From Pseudomonadales bacterium (GTDB lineage Bacteria > Pseudomonadota > Gammaproteobacteria > Pseudomonadales > Azotimanducaceae), in assembly GCA_028281005.1 (NCBI GenBank), contig JANQKS010000072.1, forward strand, positions 1 through 37,061: 37,061 bases of DNA, given 5' to 3'. Both the position numbers and the translations under genes were made by a program. Numbering within the stretch: the stretch's first letter is position 1; every line of letters starts with the position of its first letter. The notes beneath the pieces were generated by a model. That model ran no database searches and had not been told where the DNA came from. It saw nothing but the letters and a program-made list of their open reading frames with translations. Below, in pieces: positions 1 to 7,383 of the stretch.

Positions 1-123
1 CTGCTCTAGCAGACCGCTTTGCTCGGCCACTCTAGCCAACAATGACCAGCCGCCAACACCGGTTAACTGAGCATCGGTGAAATCTATCTCGACCTTTGGA
101 GGATGAGGGATTATCTTAGTCAT
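1..123 (-). CDS. IS1380-like transposase, N-terminal fragment (runs off left edge)
   Basis: The minus strand opens with ATG at 123 and reads MTKIIPHPPKVEIDFTDAQL followed by TGVGGWSLLARVAEQSGLLE, open to the window edge. The pattern 'I-F-T-D-x-x-L-T-x-x-G-G-x-x-L-L' followed by a helix is how IS1380-family transposases begin. Only about 41 residues are present, so no catalytic residue can be checked. No clear Shine-Dalgarno precedes the ATG. A 12-base stretch at 197-208 that recurs inverted at the right edge could belong to the terminal repeat of this element. Family assignment is from remembered N-terminal patterns and is moderate. Confidence 0.6.
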   Translation of the reverse strand, partial: MTKIIPHPPKVEIDFTDAQLTGVGGWSLLARVAEQSGLLEQ

Positions 124-362
124 AGGCGCACTTGTGAGGTGTGGGTTTCGTCACCTGGCATTTTGCCATTTCACCCAGCAATCTGCGCCTTTTTCATTTC
201 CCCACAAACAACATTAACGCCCTTATCCGGGAATCAAGGTCAGGCGAGCGTCAACGCTCTGGCATACCCTAACAGGGCATTTAGCAAGGTTTGACAGTGG
301 AGGTCGGCACACTGATCTGGTTAAAATCGCAGCTTGATCTCAGTGTTAAGGTGGAACTTGTC

Positions 363-1517
363 ATGGGCTATCGATCAACCGCAAGTGTGTGCAGCGCGCT
401 GATGCTGTTGTTGGCTGCGCCGTTTGCCAGTGCAGATTACTTGGCATATGCCGTGGGGAAAGAAGTAGAAGTACCCTTACCTAAATCTATCGACCGCCTG
501 GATGCGAAGTACTTACTCAACGTGAAGTGGGGGGACTACGCAGGCTCTAAGGCGCGCGTGGCCGTGTTAGAGGTGGATAACAACAGCAGCTCGTCTTCAT
601 TCAGCATGAGTGGGCCGAATGGGCAAAGCTATTCTTGGAGTTTTGATCACGCCAACCAGGTTCCGGTGAATGGCATAGAAGCGATAGTGACAGATGTGAT
701 GAACCAGACTGGACGTTTTCGGCTCATCGAACGGCAAGTCTTAGGCTCTGTGTTGCAGGAACAGGATCTGGCTGCCTCTGGCCGTGTGGCCAAACCATCC
801 GGCGCAGCCACCGGCAATGTGTTGGGTGCGCAGTTTCTCGTGCAGGTGGTCATCACCGATTATGAAGCCAATACCTCTGGTACCAACAGCGGGGTGGGCG
901 GATTGGTGACCAGCCGCGTGCCTGTTCTTGGCGGGCTGGGTCTGAAGAACAGCAAAGGCCGGGTCGGTATGAATTTCCGGCTCATCGACGCAGAAACATC
1001 AGAAGTGATGTACACCAAACAAATCGAGTCGGTGGTCAAAGAATCCGGTTTAACCTTCGGCGGTGCAGGGTTCAGCAGTTCCGGCGCGCTAGGTGGTTTT
1101 ATGTCTAACTATTCTAAAACGCCGATTGGCCAGGCGGTGATTGCCGGCATAAACAAAGGCGTTTATGACCTGGTGAAGGAAATTGGCGCAGCCCCAGCCT
1201 CAGGCAGCATCATCAAAGCCGAAGGCAATCGCGTGTGGGTGAATCTGGGCAGCGACTCGGTCGCATTAGGTGATGAGCTGAAGGTGATGGCCAAAGGTGA
1301 AGAGCTGATTGATCCGGATACTGGCATCAGCCTCGGCAGCTCAGACACGCAAGTGGGCAGCGTACGTGTGGCGCAGCTGCAAGAAAAATTTAGCATTGCT
1401 GAAGTGATCGCCATGAGCGGTAAAGCCAAGCGCGGCGACAAAGTGATCTCACTTGCACCGCCGCCCAGCATTGAATATGCCTCCAACTGGAAGCGGCCGA
1501 AGCGCGGACAGTTCTAA
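363..1517 (+). CDS. CsgG/HfaB-like exported protein
   Basis: Protein of 384 residues. The open frame reaches back to 291, but ATG 363 is preferred because AAGGTGG lies 8 bases upstream and it gives a clean signal peptide (MGYRSTASV... ending ASA/D). The mature part contains the CsgG core: 'ARVAVLEVDN', then 'GIEAIVTDVMNQTGRFRLIERQVLGSVLQEQ', then 'ATGNVLGAQFLVQVVITDYE', which matches the CsgG family that forms outer-membrane export pores or lipoproteins. Unlike E. coli CsgG there is no lipobox cysteine at the cleavage site. A C-terminal stretch (about residues 280-384, 'VWVNLGSDSVALGDELKVMAKGE') resembles the ligand/OB-like tail of FlgT-type proteins. No curli subunit genes are adjacent, so the exported partner is unknown. 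Stands alone with DUF3617 convergent downstream. Confidence 0.75.
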   Translation: MGYRSTASVCSALMLLLAAPFASADYLAYAVGKEVEVPLPKSIDRLDAKYLLNVKWGDYAGSKARVAVLEVDNNSSSSSFSMSGPNGQSYSWSFDHANQVPVNGIEAIVTDVMNQTGRFRLIERQVLGSVLQEQDLAASGRVAKPSGAATGNVLGAQFLVQVVITDYEANTSGTNSGVGGLVTSRVPVLGGLGLKNSKGRVGMNFRLIDAETSEVMYTKQIESVVKESGLTFGGAGFSSSGALGGFMSNYSKTPIGQAVIAGINKGVYDLVKEIGAAPASGSIIKAEGNRVWVNLGSDSVALGDELKVMAKGEELIDPDTGISLGSSDTQVGSVRVAQLQEKFSIAEVIAMSGKAKRGDKVISLAPPPSIEYASNWKRPKRGQF

Positions 1518-1556
1518 ACGCCGCGCTATGTGTGTGGCTAATTCAACGCTAGGGGT

Positions 1557-2006
1557 TTAACAAGCACCCTGGCGCGTGCCGGTGACTTCCGTGTTGATTT
1601 CCATGTTGATGCCACCGCTGCTCATGCGCATGGTGTTTTTCATTTGCCAGCCGTTGCTGTGGTAGGTGCCGGTACCGGTGATGGTAGAGGCGCCGCGCCC
1701 GGGCACCGTACACTCTAGCTGCATGTTGATGCTGCCCCCGGAGAGGGTGTACTCCAAAACTTCACAAGATTGTCCGCCCTGTTCTTGCATCCAAGCTTTG
1801 GGGTCGGTACGAAATTGATCGTCTTTGATACATTGCTGCGAATCATGGCTGCTGGCCATGGGTAGCTGATCGGAAGACACGTTTGCCACCACGTTGTACA
1901 AGCCGGGTTGAGGATAATCTTCGGCAGCGGCGTTTGCGCCCGCTACCAAGGTGATGACGGCCGTGACGATGGCAAACGTTGGGGTGCGTAACATGTTCAT
2001 GATCAA
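1557..2006 (-). CDS. DUF3617 family exported protein
   Basis: 149 residues beginning MIMNMLRTPTFAIVTAVITL with a cleavable signal peptide ending near GANAAAED. The mature chain has the DUF3617 pattern: 'PGLYNVVANVSSDQLP' (a strand describing the ligand face), 'QQCIKDDQF', an internal Cys in 'QSCEVLEY', then 'GGSINMQLECTVPGRGASTITGTGTY' and 'MRMSSGGINMEINTEVTGTRQGAC'. Function of the family is unknown; proteins are small periplasmic beta-rich folds with conserved cysteines. Start could be M1 or M3; both give the same signal peptide core. It is divergent from the methyltransferase at 2112, sharing a 105-bp intergenic region, and convergent with the CsgG-like gene. Confidence 0.7.
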   Translation of the reverse strand: MIMNMLRTPTFAIVTAVITLVAGANAAAEDYPQPGLYNVVANVSSDQLPMASSHDSQQCIKDDQFRTDPKAWMQEQGGQSCEVLEYTLSGGSINMQLECTVPGRGASTITGTGTYHSNGWQMKNTMRMSSGGINMEINTEVTGTRQGAC

Positions 2007-2111
2007 ATTCCGTTTTGCAAAAGTGGGGTTGAAGACGGGCTGATCGTTGCATCCAAGCTCAGTTCAGTCAACATAGTCACTGCCAAAGTCCAAGGTAGAG
2101 GGGTACAGAAA

Positions 2112-3185
2112 ATGGCTGAGCAAAACAACACGGCAGACTATCGCCAACGCATGCAGGAATATGCACAGCGTTTGGTCGGTTTTAAGACCGGGGAGATGGT
2201 GTCTTTGATGATCCATATTGGCGACGAATTGGGTCTGTATGACGCCATGGCCGGCGAAGATCAGGTGACCGCGGCCAGCCTGGCCGGAAAAACCGGATTG
2301 GATGAACGGTGGTTGTTGGAGTGGCTGCGCGGCCAGGGTGCCGCCGGCATCATAGTGCACCTTGGGGATGAAACCTTTCAGATGTCTGACGTGGCCACAC
2401 AAGCGTTGCTGAATGCCGATTCGCCCGCCTATCTACGTGGTTTTTTTGCCAAACCACCGTCACACGAGATTCTCGACAAAACCATTGATGCCTTTCGCAC
2501 CGGCGTTGGCGTGAGCTGGGGTGCCCACGGAGATGCCGCTTCACATTTTTTGTGCCGCACTAACCGGCCATTCCACATGATGTTGGCCGACCAGGTCATT
2601 CCCATGATTGACGGTATGCAGGCGCGTCTAAGTGCCGGCGGGCGGGTCATGGACGTTGGCTGTGGCTCCGGAACGGCTCTGACCGAGCTGGCGAAAGCCT
2701 TTCCTGCTTCAGAATTTGTTGGCATTGACCCAGCCGCCAACATGATTGCGGAGGCCAATGACCGTTATGCAGACATGAATAACGTGCGCTTTGAGGTGGG
2801 CTATGGTGAAGAGCTTGGTGAGGTGGATGCCTACGATCTGATCACAACGTTTGACTGTATGCACGACATGACCGACCCCGCTGGCACCATGCGTGCCGTG
2901 CACCAGGCGCTCAAAGGTGATGGGGTATGGCTGATCAAAGACATTCGTGCACAGGATACCTATGCGGCTAACTTGGAGAATCCGGTTGCCCCCATGATGT
3001 ACGGCTTCTCCGTGCTGTTTTGTATGTCCTCTGCATTGTCGAAACCGGGGGGTGCCGGATTGGGTACCTTAGGGTTCCCACCCAAGGTGTGTGAAGAGAT
3101 GGGCAAAGCGGCAGGGTTCAGCCACTTCCGGGTGTTGGACTATGAGGCGGACGCGTTCAACTACTACTACGAGCTAAGAGCATAA
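2112..3185 (+). CDS. SAM-dependent methyltransferase with N-terminal winged helix
   Basis: 357 residues. Residues about 15-95 form a winged-helix/dimerisation domain ('MIHIGDELGLYDAMAGEDQVTAASLAGKTGLDERWLLEWLRGQGAAGII'), as in O-methyltransferase-like proteins of the Rv2258c type. The class I Rossmann methyltransferase follows: motif I 'VMDVGCGSGTALTELAKAFP', acidic loop 'FVGIDPAANMI', motif IV region 'YDLITTFDCMHDMTDP', and motif 'LKGDGVWLIKDIR'. SAM binding is therefore clear; the substrate is not. The next gene on the strand is the ferredoxin, 96 bases on. Nothing obvious links it to the P450/paa genes other than proximity. Confidence 0.85.
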   Translation: MAEQNNTADYRQRMQEYAQRLVGFKTGEMVSLMIHIGDELGLYDAMAGEDQVTAASLAGKTGLDERWLLEWLRGQGAAGIIVHLGDETFQMSDVATQALLNADSPAYLRGFFAKPPSHEILDKTIDAFRTGVGVSWGAHGDAASHFLCRTNRPFHMMLADQVIPMIDGMQARLSAGGRVMDVGCGSGTALTELAKAFPASEFVGIDPAANMIAEANDRYADMNNVRFEVGYGEELGEVDAYDLITTFDCMHDMTDPAGTMRAVHQALKGDGVWLIKDIRAQDTYAANLENPVAPMMYGFSVLFCMSSALSKPGGAGLGTLGFPPKVCEEMGKAAGFSHFRVLDYEADAFNYYYELRA

Positions 3186-3281
3186 CGCGCGCTTGGCCGC
3201 CGACTAAGGGTATCCCCGAAGGTACATCCCTCCTGCTGTGCCGCTAAATCTGGGTTCCACATGGCCATGGGGAGGGAAGCG

Positions 3282-3479
3282 ATGCAAGTGAAAGTGGATT
3301 TGTCCAAGTGTGAAGGGCACGGCCGCTGTTATGAGCAAGGCGAAGATGTGTTCGCCTGCTCAGATGAAGGTAAGTGTGTCATCTTGGTAGCGGAAGTCGA
3401 CAGCAGCAATATGGAGATGCTGTTACAAGCTGAGCAAGCTGAAATGATGTGCCCGGTAGGTGCGATCACGGTAGCGTAA
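3282..3479 (+). CDS. Small P450-type ferredoxin
   Basis: 65 residues from ATG 3282, chosen over the upstream in-frame ATG 3261 because GGAGG at 3271-3275 sits 6 bases before it. Cluster ligands follow the single-cluster pattern of P450-partner ferredoxins: C10-x2-H13-x2-C16 and C57-P, with 'MCPVGAITV' at the C-terminus. The His in the second ligand position is a feature of [3Fe-4S]-type or His/Cys variants in this family. Expected role is one-electron transfer to a cytochrome P450; the P450 at 7384 is the only candidate partner in the window but lies 4 kb away and is not co-transcribed. No dedicated ferredoxin reductase is adjacent. Confidence 0.85.
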   Translation: MQVKVDLSKCEGHGRCYEQGEDVFACSDEGKCVILVAEVDSSNMEMLLQAEQAEMMCPVGAITVA

Positions 3480-3524
3480 CCAAATCTTCGGCCATGCCTG
3501 CAAGTAGCTGGTGCCCAGTTACAG

Positions 3525-4307
3525 CTACCAGTTCTCCACCCAGGGGCGCAGGATCACTTCGTAAGCCCAGGTGGAAGGATGCTGGCGATGCAGGTGTAGG
3601 TAAGTTTCGGCGATGCGGTCCGGGTCCGCCATATTGTCATCTACACTTTCACCGGCCGCCCAGTGTGCGCGTTTGCCATCTTCCCGCGTCCAACCGATGG
3701 CGGCGTCTATCGGCACGTGCGCCACATGAATGCCTTGGGGCATTAGTTCGCGCGCCATACTCTGTGCAAGCCCGGCTTTACCGTGGCTTGCTAATGCAAA
3801 CGCACCGCTTTTGGCATACCCCTTAAATGCCGCGCTGGCGTTCGTATAGATAATACTGCCGCGATGCCCTTGGCTAGGTGCTGGGTTGTTCAGCATGTGT
3901 TGCGCCGCTTGTTGGCCGACCAACAGAGCGCTGAACGCAGAGTTTTTGACCACCTGCAGGGCGAGCTCTGGATCTACCTCGGTGATGGCTTTGCGGAAAA
4001 TGCCGTCCATGCGGCCGTCGATGTTGTGCACAACGAGGGTAGGCGGGCCTAAGTCTGCCGTCACGTTTTGAAACAAGGCCGCAACCGACGCCGGCTCAGC
4101 GGCATCGCAGATGTAGCACTGTACCCCATATTCAGCCTGCAGCTTCCGCAGCACATCTTTGTTTGGATTGCGCGCCGCCACTGCTACCTGCATGCCTTCG
4201 GCGGTAAACAGGCGTGCGCAGCTGGCGCTGATGCCGGGCCCGCCACCAATGATTAAAGCAACTTCGATTAAAGCAACTTCGCTTTGTGTAGTTGAATCTG
4301 ATGTCAT
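3525..4307 (-). CDS. Atypical short-chain dehydrogenase/reductase
   Basis: 260 residues from ATG 4307 (GGGAGG five bases upstream), preferred over the longer frame to 4367. A Rossmann start 'ALIIGGGPGISASCARLF' replaces the classical TGxxxGIG, followed by 'VAVAARN' and 'CDAAEP' for the cofactor loop. The core 'GSIIYTNASAAFKGYAKSGAFALASHGKAGLAQSMAREL' keeps the Ser region and Lys, but the Tyr of Y-x3-K appears to be Ala. 'GIHVAHVPIDAAIGW' matches a known divergent SDR branch ('IHVAHVxIDGAI') that also departs from the canonical Tyr. An in-frame 15-bp duplication gives EVALIEVALI just before the cofactor loop. Catalytic activity is uncertain. Confidence 0.8.
   Translation of the reverse strand: MTSDSTTQSEVALIEVALIIGGGPGISASCARLFTAEGMQVAVAARNPNKDVLRKLQAEYGVQCYICDAAEPASVAALFQNVTADLGPPTLVVHNIDGRMDGIFRKAITEVDPELALQVVKNSAFSALLVGQQAAQHMLNNPAPSQGHRGSIIYTNASAAFKGYAKSGAFALASHGKAGLAQSMARELMPQGIHVAHVPIDAAIGWTREDGKRAHWAAGESVDDNMADPDRIAETYLHLHRQHPSTWAYEVILRPWVENW
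4251..4280. repeat. Perfect 15-bp tandem duplication inside the SDR gene
   Basis: GATTAAAGCAACTTC occurs twice head to tail (4251-4265 and 4266-4280). It is in frame in the minus-strand SDR gene and inserts five residues (EVALI repeated) before the first beta strand of the Rossmann fold. It looks like a replication-slippage duplication. Confidence 0.95.
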
Positions 4308-4484
4308 GAGTGCCTCCCACACGGCCACTACCTGGGCGGTATTAGTAGGGCAGTATTGTGCCAGCATTTGGCGCTGATACAGCCGAGCATTTCTGCACGG
4401 CGCCGCGCCCTTATACGGTTGCCTGGATAGGACTGCCTGCTTTAAGGTGCCCGTTCCGGTTAACTGCCCTGCGCGGGGTGCACC

Positions 4485-4865
4485 ATGAAAATTAGGATCT
4501 ACGATGACAGTGTGCGGCTGCGCCTGGACCGCGGTGAAGTAGAGGCGGTGGGGCGGGGCGAGCCAGTCTTGTGCCGCACGCGATTCCCCGGAGGTGGTGA
4601 GTTTCGTTACCAGTTAAGCGCAGGTCAGGTCGAGGCCGTAACCGCTGAGTTTACTGATGGGTGTATCACGGTGACCTTACCCGCCGCAACCGCACAGCAG
4701 TGGGCGCAAACCGAATCTGAAGTATCCATTCGCGACACGGCGGACGTTTCAGCCGGTGCATTGGCGCTGCTCATTGAAAAGGACTTTGAGTGTTTGGAAC
4801 CCCGCGCCGGCGAAGATCAGAGCAACCGCTTTGTCAATCCGAAGGCGCTAAGTGGTTCCAGCTAA
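4485..4865 (+). CDS. Small DUF7009-like protein
   Basis: 126 residues starting MKIRIYDDSVRLRLDRGEVE. The opening 'MKIRI-x4-VRLRL-x3-EV' and the central 'TRFPGGGEFRYQLSAG' plus 'ITVTLPAATAQQWAQTESEVSI' are the hallmarks of a short bacterial family that I recall as DUF7009. The C-terminal part contains 'LIEKDFECLEPRAGED', also typical. There is no signal peptide or membrane segment, so it should be cytoplasmic. Function unknown. No strong Shine-Dalgarno is visible (the upstream sequence is GCGCGGGGTGCACC). Convergent with hemN, 23 bases apart. Confidence 0.65.
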   Translation: MKIRIYDDSVRLRLDRGEVEAVGRGEPVLCRTRFPGGGEFRYQLSAGQVEAVTAEFTDGCITVTLPAATAQQWAQTESEVSIRDTADVSAGALALLIEKDFECLEPRAGEDQSNRFVNPKALSGSS

Positions 4866-4888
4866 TTCCGGCCAAGTCCAGCTAAAGG

Positions 4889-6256
4889 CTAAAGTGTTTT
4901 TGAAAAGCCCCTGGTTTGTGGCGTCACGTGCGCATCAAATACCATGCAGATGTTGCGGATCAAGAAACGCCCCTTAGGGGTGATGTGGATGTGTTGCTCA
5001 TCAAACTGCAACAGCCCCTCAGCCGCCATGTTGGTCAAGGTTGGCCAGACGTGCTCAAAATAACGCCAGAATTCGATGCCGTGGGTACGATCAAAGGTGG
5101 CGACGTCTAGTTCGTACGTGCACATCAGCTGCTGTATCACATCCGCAACAACAATGTCGTCATCGGTGAGGTTGTAGCCTCGATCCGTAGCCAGTGCGCC
5201 AGCGTCGATAGCAGCGTAGTACTCGTCCAGGGTTTTGGCGTTTTGCGCATACGCACGCCCTACCTTGCTGATGGCGGAGACGCCCATGGCGATCAACTCG
5301 CAATTGCCATGGGTGGTGTAGCCCTGAAAATTGCGGTGCAAGGTACCGTTGGCGCGGGCTTGCAGCAGGCCGTCGGTGTTTTTCGCGAAGTGATCCATAC
5401 CCACCAGTTCATATCCCGCCTGGTTGAACATTTCGATGGCACTGCCCATTAACTTCAACTTGGTGTTGGCGTCGGGGATGTCTTCGCTGCGGATCTGGCG
5501 TTGGGTTTTGAATCGCTCCGGCAGGTGGGCGTAGTTGTACATCGAGATGCGATCCGGATCGAGCTTGAGAACCCGCTCGATGGTGCGCTTAAATCCCGCG
5601 GCTGATTGCAATGGCAGGCCGTAAATCAAATCCACATTGATGGATTGAAAACCATTGGCCCTGGCTGCATTCACCACGGCCTCGGTTTCCGCTTCGGATT
5701 GAATCCGATTAACCGCCACTTGTACTGCCGGGTCGAAATCCTGCACCCCAACACTCATGCGGTTAAAACCCAAATTGGCGAGATGTTCTATACGAGAGGG
5801 TTCCAGGGCGCGCGGATCGATTTCGATCGAGTAGTCGCGAAAATCCGCGTCGATCAACTGAAAATGCTGGTTTAATGCGGCAAACACCCGCTCAAACTGC
5901 GCCTCGTCTAAAAACGTCGGCGTGCCGCCGCCAAAATGCAACTGTTCCACCTTATGATCACCGTGCAGGTGCGTGGCCTGCAGGCGCATCTCCTCAATCA
6001 GGCGATCAAGATATGCTTCCGCATGTTTGCGATTGCCGGTGTTGATTTTGTTACAGGCGCAGTAGTAACAAATCGTGGCGCAGAATGGGACGTGCACATA
6101 CAGAGACAGCGGCTTGTTTGGCGCTACCTGCTGCAACTGATCAACGTACTGGGAGGCGTCGGTGGCATGAAACACGTTAGCGGTGGGGTACGAGGTGTAG
6201 CGCGCGCCGTTGACGTTGTACTTGGTGATGAGATCCGCAGCAAATTGGGCTTTCAT
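4889..6256 (-). CDS. hemN: Oxygen-independent coproporphyrinogen III oxidase (HemN)
   Basis: 455 residues from ATG 6256, close to the 457 of E. coli HemN; an upstream TTG at 6265 would add only three residues. Radical-SAM ligands C59-x3-C63-x2-C66 sit in 'FCATICYYCACNKI', with the extra Cys typical of HemN, followed by 'QLHFGGGTPTFLDE' and 'MSVGVQDFDPAVQ'. 'DLIYGLPLQ' and 'RISMYNYAHLPERF' continue the family signature. It decarboxylates coproporphyrinogen III to protoporphyrinogen IX in haem synthesis when oxygen is low. GAGG lies just upstream of the ATG. I looked for an FNR/Anr box (TTGAT-N4-ATCAA) in 6257-6365 and did not find a good one. The gene is downstream of paaX on the same strand with a 109-bp gap. 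Confidence 0.95.
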   Translation of the reverse strand: MKAQFAADLITKYNVNGARYTSYPTANVFHATDASQYVDQLQQVAPNKPLSLYVHVPFCATICYYCACNKINTGNRKHAEAYLDRLIEEMRLQATHLHGDHKVEQLHFGGGTPTFLDEAQFERVFAALNQHFQLIDADFRDYSIEIDPRALEPSRIEHLANLGFNRMSVGVQDFDPAVQVAVNRIQSEAETEAVVNAARANGFQSINVDLIYGLPLQSAAGFKRTIERVLKLDPDRISMYNYAHLPERFKTQRQIRSEDIPDANTKLKLMGSAIEMFNQAGYELVGMDHFAKNTDGLLQARANGTLHRNFQGYTTHGNCELIAMGVSAISKVGRAYAQNAKTLDEYYAAIDAGALATDRGYNLTDDDIVVADVIQQLMCTYELDVATFDRTHGIEFWRYFEHVWPTLTNMAAEGLLQFDEQHIHITPKGRFLIRNICMVFDAHVTPQTRGFSKTL

Positions 6257-6365
6257 GCGCCTCAATGTAATGGCCGCTTGACGGGGGGTATATGCGGGTT
6301 ATCCCTTAGTGCGCGGTGGCGTTGATATCTTGCACAACAGTGTGTTGAAGGGCCTGAGTAGGGTT

Positions 6366-7310
6366 CTAGTCGCCCAGTACATCCTGTATGCCGCCGAATC
6401 GTTCGCTGAACGCTGCCGTTAGATCGGGCAGCGACCCGCCCTGGTTTTCGAAGTGAGCGTCAAGGTAGCGTTCAGATGTGGGTACGACAAGCTGATAAAG
6501 CTCACGGCTGAGTTGATACGCTGCGTGACCTTGCCAATCTGCGGGCAATAAATCTACAGGAAGCGCCGGGTCCCGCAGTACCGCTTTACGGTACTCGTGA
6601 ATCATGAACGTACGGATAAAAAAGGCATCTGTGTCGGAGAGTGTATGCCCGCTTGCCAGGGCGTTAAGAATAGGCTCGAACAGCGCTATGTAGCCGCCAT
6701 AGGCTTTTTCCAAAGCGCTCAGGTCCCATGTCTGGGCAACCAGTTCTTGCAAACTTGACTTATCTTCTTTTGCTCCCAGGCGTGCGTCTAGTAGCACCGT
6801 GTTCGAGCGTACACCCAAGTTTTCGAGGTGTCGGTAAAGGCGGCTGTGATCTGGATGTGGGTGGGCCAAGGTGTCCGCACCAAACTGGCCAAAGCCTAGC
6901 CAGCTTAGATCTTGGCGTATCGCCGCGCGATCTTTGACGGGTACGTTGCCTAACAGCACCAAACACCATTGCCCCTGCCATTCTCGGTGCGGCTGGGCGT
7001 AGATGCGGGCCGTGGCGGTATTAAATTCTAAACGCCCCAGATCGGTCAGTGCATAGAAGCTGCGTCGACCTAGTTGTTTATTGTGCAAAATGCCATCTTG
7101 CACCAAGCGAAACATCGCGGTGCGCACCAATCGGTGAGATATCCCCAGCGGCGCCAACGTCTCAATGAGGCTGCCGATCCAAACCACCCCGCCCCTCGGC
7201 GCTATGGCATCACCAAAAATGGTGACGATAAGAGAGCCGGTGCGCAGAGGCTTACGAGTGGCGAAGTGATCGAACAATCTGGCGGTGAGATTGCTTGTTG
7301 ATGCGGGCAT
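6366..7310 (-). CDS. paaX: PaaX-family transcriptional regulator of phenylacetate catabolism
   Basis: 314 residues from ATG 7310, close to the usual length (about 310); the open frame to 7409 adds an unlikely extension overlapping the divergent P450. N-terminal winged helix: 'SLIVTIFGDAIAPRGGVVWIGSLIETLAPLGISHRLVRTAMFRLVQDGIL', then 'GRRSFYALTDLGR'. The C-terminal PaaX domain shows 'WQGQWCLVLLGNVPVKDRAAIRQDLSWLGFGQFGADTLAHP' and 'FIRTFMIHEYRKAVLRDPALPVDLLPADW', near-textbook PaaX sequence. In characterised bacteria PaaX represses paa genes and is released by phenylacetyl-CoA. Here it is 2 kb from the paa operon, divergent from the P450 (73 bp between starts). Its likely target is the palindromic promoter at 13090-13118, which is inference. 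Confidence 0.93.
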   Translation of the reverse strand: MPASTSNLTARLFDHFATRKPLRTGSLIVTIFGDAIAPRGGVVWIGSLIETLAPLGISHRLVRTAMFRLVQDGILHNKQLGRRSFYALTDLGRLEFNTATARIYAQPHREWQGQWCLVLLGNVPVKDRAAIRQDLSWLGFGQFGADTLAHPHPDHSRLYRHLENLGVRSNTVLLDARLGAKEDKSSLQELVAQTWDLSALEKAYGGYIALFEPILNALASGHTLSDTDAFFIRTFMIHEYRKAVLRDPALPVDLLPADWQGHAAYQLSRELYQLVVPTSERYLDAHFENQGGSLPDLTAAFSERFGGIQDVLGD

Positions 7311-7383
7311 GCCCCATTTTAACTGACGGTCGGGAGAATTTAGTATGCTTTTACCGGGCGGTTTGAGAAAAAGGGGGAACACA

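Noticed and set aside
103-294. 63-codon plus-strand frame before the CsgG-like gene
   Set aside because: It is antisense to the IS transposase start and its leader, with no ribosome site and no recognisable protein pattern.
6257-6365. FNR/Anr box in front of hemN
   Set aside because: TTGATATCTTGCA resembles only the left half; the right half ATCAA is missing, so it is not a credible site.
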